Source: Calditrichota bacterium (GTDB lineage Bacteria; Zhuqueibacterota; Zhuqueibacteria; Zhuqueibacterales; Geothermadaptataceae). From it: DNA of 9,606 nucleotides. Below are positions 1 to 6,812 of this stretch, piece by piece. Numbering within the stretch: the first letter of the stretch is position 1; each line of letters starts with the position of its first letter. A model generated the notes under the pieces. The model was not told where the DNA came from. It worked only from the letters and a program-made list of their open reading frames with translations, and ran no database searches. The position numbers and the translations under genes are program-made. The stretch covers positions 1 through 9,606 of the forward strand of contig QQUM01000360.1 in assembly GCA_008501545.1 (NCBI GenBank), written 5' to 3'.

Positions 1-153
1 CTGCCCGCTGGTCAACGTACGCACCAACTGACCGGCCGGGTTGTAAATGCTTAAAGTCACATCGCTGGACTGCGGCAAGGTGAACGTTATGTTTGCGCGC
101 GGGTTGAACGGATTCGGGTAGTTCTGTTCAAGAGAAAATGCTGTCGGTAAAGG
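1..153 (-). other. T9SS type A / FlgD-like sorting domain (partial)
   Basis: Residues 1384-1434 of the large secreted protein begin LPTAFSLEQNYPNPFNPR, followed by a beta-strand pattern ending YNPAGQLVRTL. This matches the conserved start of the C-terminal sorting domain of type IX secretion substrates in FCB bacteria, which shares its fold with the FlgD Ig-like domain. The usual final strands, with an SGxYxYRL-like motif and a basic end, would lie beyond the left edge. Confidence 0.9.
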
Positions 154-3100
154 TGCTTCTTCTTCAACCGCTGTCACAGCATTCACTTCAACCGAAACGG
201 CATTGTGCCAGGTCTGCAAACCAAATTCATTCACATCCGCCACTTTGTAGTAGTAGGTCTGCCCCACGGCCACTATCGCATCGATAAAGGACAAGCCTGT
301 CAGCAAATCGTTGTTCAAGCGCACATACTGACCGTCGATGTGCTCGGCACGGTAAACATGGTATCCACCAGTTTTCTCCGCATTGTCCACTTCCCAGTTC
401 ACTTCGACACCAGACGCAATACTGGTGGCAGTGATATTGAAAACATGAACACGACGGCCGGATTCGGCGGGCATGGACACGGAAACTGGACCGTTGTTGT
501 AAGCACCCGGATTGCCGGTGCTGCCGTCGGTGAAGACTTCGAGAATCATGTAGTAGTAGAACGTGTTCTTCGAAAGCCGGGTATCGGTGAAACTGTACTC
601 ATTCAAATGCTGGCTGGTACCGCTGCCAGCGATCATCTCACCGAGTTGTTTGAATTCTTCCGGTGCAGGATACGCTTCGGCATTGGCAAAAACATCAGCA
701 AAAGACCGTTCCGTACGGAAAATGAGAAAACCTTTCACGTCAACTTCCAGTCCCGTCACCCAACTCAGCTCCGCACCGTTTTCTGCCGGAATAACCTGCA
801 GTTCGCTGATTTGTGCAGTTGCTGTCGTGCTGTTGGTTTTGGCTAAAGCAGAATTATTCGCAATCGCCACATTGCCACCATTGGCCAACCCGATAGCATA
901 TTCAGAAGCATAGTAGCTGATGAGATACTGTTTAATCGCTTCATCGAGATAGTCATTGTTCCGGTCCACATCGCCGGCGCTGAGGTGGCTCTGGCTGTAA
1001 GCAAGGGCCTGATCGATTTCATAAGTACCGGCAAATTCCTGTGCTTCTGCCAGTTTGCACACTGCCAGATCATGGGTCGGATCGATGAGCGCATTGAGCA
1101 GGTCTGTCAGGTCGGCACCGAAATGCACCGCATTGATGGCATGTTGCCAGGCGCTTTCCAGCGCGGTGATGGAATTCATCGTTTGATTGCTATTGAGCAA
1201 TGCCTGCGCCTGCTGAATATCCGCGATGGCTGCGTTGAGTTCCAATTGGGCAAAGTAAGGCAGTCCGCCAGCCAGAAGCGCATCGTTGATTTCAGTGATC
1301 GCCAGATCGAGAATGGATGCCAGCGGTTCACAGCCAACCGTAAATTGAAAGCTGTTACCAATATCAGCAGAGCCACCGCAAGCAAGGCTTATCGTGGCGT
1401 CGTAACTCGCATCGGCGAGTCCGGCATCCACACGCTGTAAAACAAATGTAGCTTGTGCGGGATTTGGCAAAGGCGCTGTCCAGTGGGTACCATTGCCGGA
1501 AGTAAAATCGTCGGCATCGAGAACAGTCAAGTTATTCAACAGGCTAAAATTCAGACTGTCAATTCCGCCTGGATCGTTGGCATCGATGACGAGTGTTACT
1601 GTCGACACATTATAATCCGCTGTTTCGGATGTGAGCGTTGGTGTACCACAAAGTGAAAGCGGCGTACAGGTCGGATCGGATGCGCCGCCAACGTCAGGAT
1701 CGTCGCTAGCAATGGGGCTGAAATTGCCGGCCCAAACTGTGCCCTGATTGCAAATATCAATGGCAGCAGCATTTGCCAGTGGTGATTTAATATCAACTGC
1801 AAATGTAAGTGTATCTGCAGAACCTGGCGCCATTGATCCAATGGTGGCGAAAATACTCGGCACGCCGGAATTGTTTTCAGTTATGGTGCCTTGTGTGGTT
1901 GTACCGCTGCCAATGACAGCCAGCGTGTTATTGTCTAAACTATCGCTATAAACAACGCCTGTCGCATCGACTGTGCCTGTGTTGTTGATGATGACCGTAT
2001 ACTGAATTCGATCACCCGGGTTGGCCTGACCGTCGTTGTTGTTGTCGATGAGCAGCGCGTCGGTTTGGGTAATTATGAGATTGGGTAAACAAGGTACCTG
2101 AAAAGGAGCCGCACCAATATTAGCGCCACTCAAGCTGAGGCCATTCACATTTTGTCCTGCAAAATCATTTTCGGAACCGTCCCAAAAAAGACTGAATGTG
2201 CCTGCTGTATTCACGCCGAGCGATGTTGGTGTGAAGGAAAAAATATCTGCTTCATTTCCACACGTGCTTCCAGCAACAAAAACATCACTTGGCGATAAAT
2301 AGATATTGCCACTTCCCGATTCAATCCAGATACCATCGATATTCTCACCCGATAATCCCACATCGGAGCCATCAAAATAGAGGCTGAATGTTCCGCTGGT
2401 ATTGGGTCCCAGGCTGGTAGATGTAAACTCTATCAAATCCTCAGCATTTCCAGAAACACCCGAAGCAGAAAAAGCGCTGGTGGTACTTATTATCAAATTC
2501 CCATTTGGCAACCTGTCAATTGCATCAAGACTTGTACCGGACAAACCTAAATCAGAGCCGTCAAAGCGTAAGTCAAATACACCGGTGTTTGGCGTGAATT
2601 GAACGATATCTTCATCAGAGACTGTACCAACGCCCGGGATTAAAGTACCTTGATTGAATGACATGAGGAAACTACCGTCATCTTGAACTAAAAGCGCGTT
2701 TAATGACACGCCTGCTGGATTGGTGATCCCGGATGCTGAAGCATCAAAGTGCATAGACCAGGTTTCATTATTGGGATCAAACGACAGGATATCTGCTTCG
2801 GTGAAGCTCACCCCACCGGCGATGCCGCTGAAGGCGGAACTAACATAAATAATATCTAATTGCACGATAGGCGTGCACGTTTGATCAGAGGCGCCACCAA
2901 CATCCGGATCGTCTGTCCCTTTTGGATCAAAATTGCTGCCGACGATAGCGCCCTTTTGGCATATTTCAGTGGCTGTGTCATTCGATAGTGGTGATTTTAT
3001 ATCTACGGCAAAGGTTATGGTCACTTCGCTAGCTGGCGCCATTGTTCCAATAGTGGCATAAACGGCCGGCCCAGGATAGTTATCATTGATTGTCCCTTGC

Positions 3101-4302
3101 GTCGTTGTTCCACTGCCAATAACCGGTGTCACGTTAGAATCAAGGGTATCAGAATAGGTAACTGTATTGGCAGCCGCTGTACCCGTGTTGGTGATGACTG
3201 CAGTGTATTGAATCCGGTCGCCGGGATTGGCCTGACCATCGTTGTTGTTGTCAATGAGCAGTTCATCGGATAGTGTTCCGGAAAGTGCTGGTGTGGCAAC
3301 ATCATCGTTGATAATCCGACCAATAGCCTGACCATCAGCAAGGTAAGCACCGCTGACATTCGTCACATTCACCAGAAAAGTCTCATCCGCTTCAGGATCG
3401 GTATCGCCATTGACCAAAACAGAAAATGTGTAGGAAGATTGCCCCGCGGAAACACTTACACCTGTGAGCGATTTTGCTATGTAATCAGAAGGAGCTGTAG
3501 CTGGACTGTCAACTCCATCAGCAGTTGCAATATCGAAAGATACACCACCAGATGGAGCTGGATTGGTCAGACTTACTGTAAAATCAAAAGCTGTTGTGCT
3601 TGAATTGCCTTCACTCTGGGTGAGGCCGTTGATGCTCAGCTCCACATAGTCGCATAGAAAATTGGGGCCGATACGTCCGTCAGTTTCATTTACTAAATTA
3701 GGAAAAGTAAGAGGGGACACGCCGTAATCAAAAAGATCTGATTGTCGAGCATCACCCCATGTAATCGGCGCGGAAAAAAAGATTTCATTGGCAAAGGTTT
3801 GAGATGCAATAATTTGATCTCCTTCATGCGGATCTGTTTGATACACGGGAGGATAATATGCTCCTATTACATAGGTTTGGCCAGCCTGGAGTATCACGGG
3901 TGTGATGTCAACATAACGACAGCCAGAAATGAGCGTGGCGCTGGTGCCACTCGGTATTGGGGCTGAAGCGACCAGAACACCAGCGCTGGTCCAGATGCCT
4001 ACTTCATGCGCTGTAAATAATCCATCTTCTCCTGAATCGTAAATCCCAAGCGCGGACACAGTAATTTCTGCAGCGCCAACTGTAAATGACCACCCAAACG
4101 TCACATCAAAGATATAATTTGGGGGGATGCTAACGCCATGGCTATTAGATGCCGGAAAATCGGTTACATTGCCAAGTTGAAATGCAGGAACGTTATCCGC
4201 TGCCGCCAGGGGCAGTGCGCTTGTCAGGATAAGCATCGCTGTAATAATCATCCGTACGATGACGCCGGTTGGTAACATTTTTTTAATTCTCAAGGAAATC
4301 AT
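1..4302 (-). CDS. Large secreted multidomain protein with T9SS/FlgD-like C-terminal sorting domain (3' end beyond window)
   Basis: I translated the reverse strand and found 1434 codons without a stop, open at the left edge. The start at 4302 gives a classic signal peptide: basic residues R5, K7, K8 and R17, a hydrophobic run, and an AAA-DN cleavage site near residue 35. GGAAAG (plus strand 4308-4313) sits 5 bases upstream; M9 (4278) is an alternative start. Domains in order: beta-rich N-terminal domain, about 36-215; Calx-beta, about 223-334, ending IINDD; DUF11-like copy 1, 345-479; four repeats, about 502-727; DUF11-like copy 2, 747-882; Ig-like segment, about 883-990; helical segment, about 992-1145; two fibronectin-III-like domains, about 1160-1275 and 1277-1374; sorting tail from 1384. 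The protein is likely exported across the inner membrane by Sec and then to the surface or medium by T9SS. No catalytic motif is visible, so an adhesive, structural or carrier role is inference. Only the last few dozen residues should be missing. Confidence 0.9.
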   Translation of the reverse strand, partial: MISLRIKKMLPTGVIVRMIITAMLILTSALPLAAADNVPAFQLGNVTDFPASNSHGVSIPPNYIFDVTFGWSFTVGAAEITVSALGIYDSGEDGLFTAHEVGIWTSAGVLVASAPIPSGTSATLISGCRYVDITPVILQAGQTYVIGAYYPPVYQTDPHEGDQIIASQTFANEIFFSAPITWGDARQSDLFDYGVSPLTFPNLVNETDGRIGPNFLCDYVELSINGLTQSEGNSSTTAFDFTVSLTNPAPSGGVSFDIATADGVDSPATAPSDYIAKSLTGVSVSAGQSSYTFSVLVNGDTDPEADETFLVNVTNVSGAYLADGQAIGRIINDDVATPALSGTLSDELLIDNNNDGQANPGDRIQYTAVITNTGTAAANTVTYSDTLDSNVTPVIGSGTTTQGTINDNYPGPAVYATIGTMAPASEVTITFAVDIKSPLSNDTATEICQKGAIVGSNFDPKGTDDPDVGGASDQTCTPIVQLDIIYVSSAFSGIAGGVSFTEADILSFDPNNETWSMHFDASASGITNPAGVSLNALLVQDDGSFLMSFNQGTLIPGVGTVSDEDIVQFTPNTGVFDLRFDGSDLGLSGTSLDAIDRLPNGNLIISTTSAFSASGVSGNAEDLIEFTSTSLGPNTSGTFSLYFDGSDVGLSGENIDGIWIESGSGNIYLSPSDVFVAGSTCGNEADIFSFTPTSLGVNTAGTFSLFWDGSENDFAGQNVNGLSLSGANIGAAPFQVPCLPNLIITQTDALLIDNNNDGQANPGDRIQYTVIINNTGTVDATGVVYSDSLDNNTLAVIGSGTTTQGTITENNSGVPSIFATIGSMAPGSADTLTFAVDIKSPLANAAAIDICNQGTVWAGNFSPIASDDPDVGGASDPTCTPLSLCGTPTLTSETADYNVSTVTLVIDANDPGGIDSLNFSLLNNLTVLDADDFTSGNGTHWTAPLPNPAQATFVLQRVDAGLADASYDATISLACGGSADIGNSFQFTVGCEPLASILDLAITEINDALLAGGLPYFAQLELNAAIADIQQAQALLNSNQTMNSITALESAWQHAINAVHFGADLTDLLNALIDPTHDLAVCKLAEAQEFAGTYEIDQALAYSQSHLSAGDVDRNNDYLDEAIKQYLISYYASEYAIGLANGGNVAIANNSALAKTNSTTATAQISELQVIPAENGAELSWVTGLEVDVKGFLIFRTERSFADVFANAEAYPAPEEFKQLGEMIAGSGTSQHLNEYSFTDTRLSKNTFYYYMILEVFTDGSTGNPGAYNNGPVSVSMPAESGRRVHVFNITATSIASGVEVNWEVDNAEKTGGYHVYRAEHIDGQYVRLNNDLLTGLSFIDAIVAVGQTYYYKVADVNEFGLQTWHNAVSVEVNAVTAVEEEAPLPTAFSLEQNYPNPFNPRANITFTLPQSSDVTLSIYNPAGQLVRTLTSGQ
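1657..2064 (-). repeat. DUF11-like domain, copy 2 (C-terminal-proximal)
   Basis: It encodes about 136 residues starting TDALLIDNNNDGQANPGDR and ending DDPDVGGASDPTCTPL, the second copy of the domain at 2866-3270. The copies are separated by about 800 bases that encode a different repeat family. Both contain two cysteines near the C-terminal side (ICQ/ICN and TCTP), which could form a disulfide after export; that is inference. Confidence 0.85.
2122..2799 (-). repeat. Four imperfect ~60-residue repeats (DxDIxxFTP...FDGSDxGLSG type)
   Basis: Units start at residues about 502 (EADILSFDPN), 563 (DEDIVQFTPN), 620 (AEDLIEFTST) and 684 (EADIFSFTPT). Each continues with a strand ending in an FDGSD-like motif (FDASA, FDGSD, FDGSD, WDGSE), then a GLSG-like turn and a hydrophobic strand. 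The last unit is shorter, ending near 727. Spacing of 57-64 residues and the alternating strand pattern suggest beta-propeller-like or beta-sandwich repeats; the fold is inference. The acidic DGSD turns could bind calcium, but this is unproven. Confidence 0.7.
2866..3270 (-). repeat. DUF11-like domain, copy 1 (N-terminal-proximal)
   Basis: It encodes about 135 residues starting SDELLIDNNNDGQANPGDR and ending DDPDVGGASDQTCTPI. It is clearly homologous to the segment at 1657-2064. Shared blocks include LLIDNNNDGQANPGDRIQYT, VIGSGTTTQGTI, FAVDIKSPL and DDPDVGGASD. The nucleotide sequence is also visibly conserved, for example around 3213-3262 versus 2010-2058. The pattern 'NNDGQANPGDRIQYTVxIxNTG' is typical of DUF11/conserved-repeat domains of bacterial surface proteins. 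Intragenic duplication is the simplest explanation. Confidence 0.85.
3301..3636 (-). other. Calx-beta domain of the large secreted protein
   Basis: Residues about 223-334 begin SINGLTQSEGNSSTTAFDFTV and end ADGQAIGRIINDD. The internal sequence DTDPEADETFLVNVTNVSG is the highly recognisable Calx-beta core. Calx-beta domains are calcium-associated beta sandwiches common in extracellular bacterial adhesins. The acidic residues of the D-x-D-P-E-x-D-E stretch are present. Confidence 0.85.
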
Positions 4303-4391
4303 ACTTTCTTTCCAAAAAATGGGTCCATAAGATAACAAACCGGCATTTGACCAGTGCATCTGCTGTTCAGACCTGAAATACAATTTTAAGT

Positions 4392-4405
4392 GGAAATCCA
4401 TTTCC
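4392..4405. promoter_or_regulatory. Small palindrome, possible operator
   Basis: GGAAATCCATTTCC has 6-base inverted arms (GGAAAT/ATTTCC) around two central bases. It lies about 90 bases upstream of the secreted protein start, a position where a regulator could act. No known regulator is assigned to it, and a 14-base palindrome can occur by chance. Confidence 0.25.
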
Positions 4406-4438
4406 GGTGGGTAAAGTGAGTCCAGGTACTTCGGCACT

Positions 4439-4447
4439 TGGTATAAT
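4439..4447 (+). promoter_or_regulatory. Extended -10-like element TGGTATAAT
   Basis: The sequence matches the TGnTATAAT extended -10 consensus of housekeeping promoters exactly and faces the chemoreceptor gene. There is no good -35 at 17 bases, which extended -10 promoters can lack. The implied start would leave a leader of about 250 bases. FCB bacteria often use different promoter consensus sequences, so confidence is low. Confidence 0.3.
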
Positions 4448-4597
4448 ATACTAAATACATAAATGTCACAGCCGTGAACTGCGTATGCTGAATACAAAAC
4501 AATTATTTAAAAAATGAATTTGTTAATTAGTGGATAAATAATGAAAACCATAGCCGGCTTGTTTTAAAAATTAGAATAAAATAATTGCCACAAAATT

Positions 4598-4622
4598 TAA
4601 AATTTCCGGTGTGCACCGATAT
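4598..4622 (+). promoter_or_regulatory. Sigma-28 (FliA)-like promoter candidate for the chemoreceptor
   Basis: TAAAATTT (4598-4605) matches TAAAGTTT at 7 of 8 bases and ACCGATAT (4615-4622) matches GCCGATAA at 6 of 8. The spacer is 9 bases, whereas the enterobacterial consensus has 11. The location, about 80 bases upstream of a chemotaxis gene, makes it plausible because receptors are often FliA-dependent. The short spacer argues against it. Confidence 0.25.
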
Positions 4623-4684
4623 TTTTTGTGTTAACTCACCAGCACACTCAGTTAACCATTAGAAATTATGTTCACACCGGTGCA
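4606..4684 (+). promoter_or_regulatory. Inverted CCGGTGTG/CACACCGG pair in the chemoreceptor leader
   Basis: CCGGTGTG at 4606-4613 is the exact reverse complement of CACACCGG at 4673-4680. Each arm also sits in a local palindrome: CGGTG-TG-CACCG at 4607-4618 and CACCGGTG at 4675-4682. The second arm ends 10 bases before the ribosome binding site. This may be a paired operator for a dimeric regulator or a long-range stem in the mRNA leader. Confidence 0.4.
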
Positions 4685-4704
4685 TTTTTAAAAAGGGAAG
4701 CAAA

Positions 4705-6621
4705 ATGACAAACATGAACTTAAGTATGAAATTCGTACTCAGTATAGGATTGACACTCCTCCTTATTTTGACAGGTGAAATTCTCTGGATAAATTACGAA
4801 CAGGATGAATTGCACAAAAAGAGTGCGCAAACGGCCGGCATCGTTGCAAGTGAGCTGGTTATGGAAGACCTCAATCAAATTATGGCTACAGGCAGCAACG
4901 ATGAATTGCCAGAGCTCCTGATACGCATGAACAACATTGAAGATATCGAGGAAGTTCGTGTTATCCGCAGTGATTTTTTTGAAGATGTTGGCGATTATGC
5001 AGTGAAAGACGAACTTGACAAGGAAACGCTCCATTCCGGAGAATCGCAGGAAATTTTCGATGAAAAAGAAAAAACCTACCGGAAGATTGTCCCTTTTATT
5101 GTGAATGAAACGTGCACTGATTGCCACGATGCACAAGTCGGTGACATCCTAGGAGCAGCCAGCGTCACCGTTACCCAGAAAGCCGTCGCAGCGCATATCG
5201 AAGCCAGTTCCATGAACAAATTCTATTTTGCCATTTTAGTCGTGCTGATAATTTCAGGGGCGCTTTACGGAATAATCACATTCCTCATTTTAAAACCACT
5301 CCATAGCCTGACAGATGGGGCCAGAAAAGTTGCCAAAGGAGAAACGGATCTTCATATCGAGATCAAAAGCAATGATGAGATGGGTCTTCTCGGTAAGGCT
5401 TTCAACAAAATGGTTCTCAATCTCAATAAAAATAAAAAAGCACTTCAGGAAGAACGGGAAAAGGTGGAAAAAAAGGCCGAAGAAGTGCAACTCGCCGTTA
5501 TGGAAGCGCAGGAACAAAAAGAATATCTGGAAAAAAGTGTTGATGATATTCTGGTGAAAATGGAACAATTTGCCGACGGCGATCTAACCGTACAAATGGA
5601 AAACCACAACGAGGATGCAATCGGTAAACTTTATCAAGGATTCAACAGGGCTGTTCTCAATATTCAGGCGATGATCCAAGGTGTATCCTCAGCTGTAAAA
5701 AGCATCTTTGCTTTTGGTAATGAACTTTCCTCACTGATTGAGCAGATAGCCAGCGGCGCTCATGAGCAAAAGTTACAATCGATCGAAGTGGCCAGCGCGA
5801 TGGAGGAAATGACCCAAACCATCTCGTCCAATGCACAGCATGCTTCAGAAGCCGTTTCGACAACGCAAAAATCCGGTAAAGATGCAGAAGCCGGCGGTGA
5901 GATTATCAATACGACGATCAACGGCATGATCAAAATATCTGATGTTGTTGAGAAATCGTCGGATAACATCAAATTGCTCGGCAAGAGCAGCAATGAAATC
6001 GGCAACATCATTCAGGTGATTCATGGTATTGCGGATCAGACAAACCTGCTGGCACTGAACGCCGCCATTGAGGCCGCCCGGGCAGGTGAACAAGGGCGAG
6101 GCTTTGCTGTCGTGGCCGATGAAGTCCGAAAACTGGCGGAGGAAACGACGAGCGCCACGAAAGAAATCAGTACCATGATCAAGGAAATTCAATCGGGCAG
6201 CAATGCCGCTGTTTCTTCGATGGACGAAGTAACACGGGAAGTTGACCAAGGCAAAAAGCTCGCTGACGAAGCCGGTGCATCTCTGGAATCAATCATTTCA
6301 AACTCGAACGAGCTTATCGAAATTATTACACAGGTTGCTACAGCAAGCGAAGAACAGTCCTCGACGAGTATGGAAATCAGCAGAAACATTGAGCAAATGA
6401 ATCAAATCAGCGAAGGGAACACAAGCCTGTCGGGGAGTATGAGTCAGTCACAGGAGCAATTGAAAACACTGCTGCAGAGTCTCCAACAGAATATTCAACA
6501 ATTTAAATTTCTGGAAGCGGATGGCATGCCTGCAGAAGTCTCATCGTATGCATCAAACATGCAAGAAATTGCAGAACCACAGGCCCACTCATCAGGTGAA
6601 GCTGACGTCACTATTGTATAG
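4705..6621 (+). CDS. Methyl-accepting chemotaxis protein with c-type heme sensor domain
   Basis: This 638-residue inner-membrane chemoreceptor starts with ATG preceded by AAAGGGAAG at 5-6 bases. Layout: TM1 about 10-30; periplasmic sensor about 31-171 with C137-T-D-C140-H141, a CxxCH heme c attachment motif; TM2 about 173-196; HAMP about 197-240, starting at P198 (KPL); charged coiled coil about 240-278; a second HAMP-like module about 279-325 ([11 protein letters not shown], then GKLYQGFN); and the MCP signalling domain about 335-590. The hairpin tip, about 432-480, contains the hallmark [33 protein letters not shown] and flanking methylation-helix patterns. There is no NWETF-like CheR/CheB tether; the C-terminus is a short polar tail. 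Heme-bearing chemoreceptor sensors are known in Geobacter (GSU0582, GSU0935) and are thought to sense redox state or gases such as O2, NO or CO. The ligand here is not determinable from sequence. No other che gene is adjacent, so it is an orphan receptor signalling through CheA/CheW encoded elsewhere. Confidence 0.93.
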   Translation: MTNMNLSMKFVLSIGLTLLLILTGEILWINYEQDELHKKSAQTAGIVASELVMEDLNQIMATGSNDELPELLIRMNNIEDIEEVRVIRSDFFEDVGDYAVKDELDKETLHSGESQEIFDEKEKTYRKIVPFIVNETCTDCHDAQVGDILGAASVTVTQKAVAAHIEASSMNKFYFAILVVLIISGALYGIITFLILKPLHSLTDGARKVAKGETDLHIEIKSNDEMGLLGKAFNKMVLNLNKNKKALQEEREKVEKKAEEVQLAVMEAQEQKEYLEKSVDDILVKMEQFADGDLTVQMENHNEDAIGKLYQGFNRAVLNIQAMIQGVSSAVKSIFAFGNELSSLIEQIASGAHEQKLQSIEVASAMEEMTQTISSNAQHASEAVSTTQKSGKDAEAGGEIINTTINGMIKISDVVEKSSDNIKLLGKSSNEIGNIIQVIHGIADQTNLLALNAAIEAARAGEQGRGFAVVADEVRKLAEETTSATKEISTMIKEIQSGSNAAVSSMDEVTREVDQGKKLADEAGASLESIISNSNELIEIITQVATASEEQSSTSMEISRNIEQMNQISEGNTSLSGSMSQSQEQLKTLLQSLQQNIQQFKFLEADGMPAEVSSYASNMQEIAEPQAHSSGEADVTIV

Positions 6622-6689
6622 GTGTAAAAATTTACGTATTTCATGCATCGTGGTGTTTGAATGCCACAAAGAAAACCATCAATAAAATC

Positions 6690-6777
6690 TGTTGTGTAAA
6701 ATCAAATGAAGCAATAGAGTTTGAGCGTGAATCCGATAAGTCCAGATTTCCGGGATCAGATTTATTTTTGCACAACA
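6690..6777 (+). repeat. Inverted repeat in the chemoreceptor-lipoprotein gap
   Basis: TGTTGTGTAAAA (6690-6701) and TTTTGCACAACA (6766-6777) are complementary at 11 of 12 positions. The odd position would form a G-U pair in plus-strand RNA. The arms are 64 bases apart. Plus-strand RNA from the 191-base gap could form a long hairpin between the two genes. It lacks a GC-rich stem and terminal U tract, so it is not a standard terminator. Confidence 0.4.
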
Positions 6778-6778
6778 C

Positions 6779-6798
6779 GTTAATGAAGTAAAATTAAC
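6779..6798 (+). promoter_or_regulatory. Small hairpin immediately before the lipoprotein ribosome binding site
   Basis: GTTAAT (6779-6784) and ATTAAC (6793-6798) are perfect 6-base inverted arms around an 8-base loop. The Shine-Dalgarno-like AGGAAAG at 6799-6805 follows directly, 7 bases before the ATG at 6813. The AT-rich stem would be weak, so it may be a small operator or chance. Confidence 0.25.
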
Positions 6799-6812
6799 AG
6801 GAAAGCCCTGCG

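Larger units (their letters stand above)
4303..4704. promoter_or_regulatory. Divergent intergenic region between the secreted protein and the chemoreceptor
   Basis: This 402-base AT-rich gap holds the promoters of two genes transcribed away from each other. I see no ORF with coding character, no tRNA and no rho-independent terminator. It contains a short palindrome (4392-4405), an extended -10-like box on the plus strand (4439-4447), a sigma-28-like candidate (4598-4622), two GTTAAC hexamers (4630-4635 and 4651-4656) and a pair of CCGGTG-containing words (4606-4618 and 4673-4684) close to the chemoreceptor start. Confidence 0.6.

Noticed and set aside
205..846. 213-codon plus-strand reading frame, with similar smaller frames at 563-913, 985-1440 and 1748-1951
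   Set aside because: All lie antisense to the large secreted protein, whose reverse-strand frame is continuous and shows recognisable domains. Their translations have no domain character.
1657..3270. Possible CRISPR or tandem DNA repeat array
   Set aside because: The repeats are protein-domain repeats of about 60 and 135 codons within one open frame, without short constant repeats or unique spacers.
4720..5136. 138-codon minus-strand reading frame
   Set aside because: It is antisense to the heme sensor region of the chemoreceptor, which is unambiguous. It is a shadow frame with no family resemblance.
6622..6680. Possible rho-independent terminator after the chemoreceptor (GTAAAAATTTAC; GTGG...CCAC)
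   Set aside because: The stems are short and AT-rich or imperfect, and no U tract follows. This does not meet terminator criteria.
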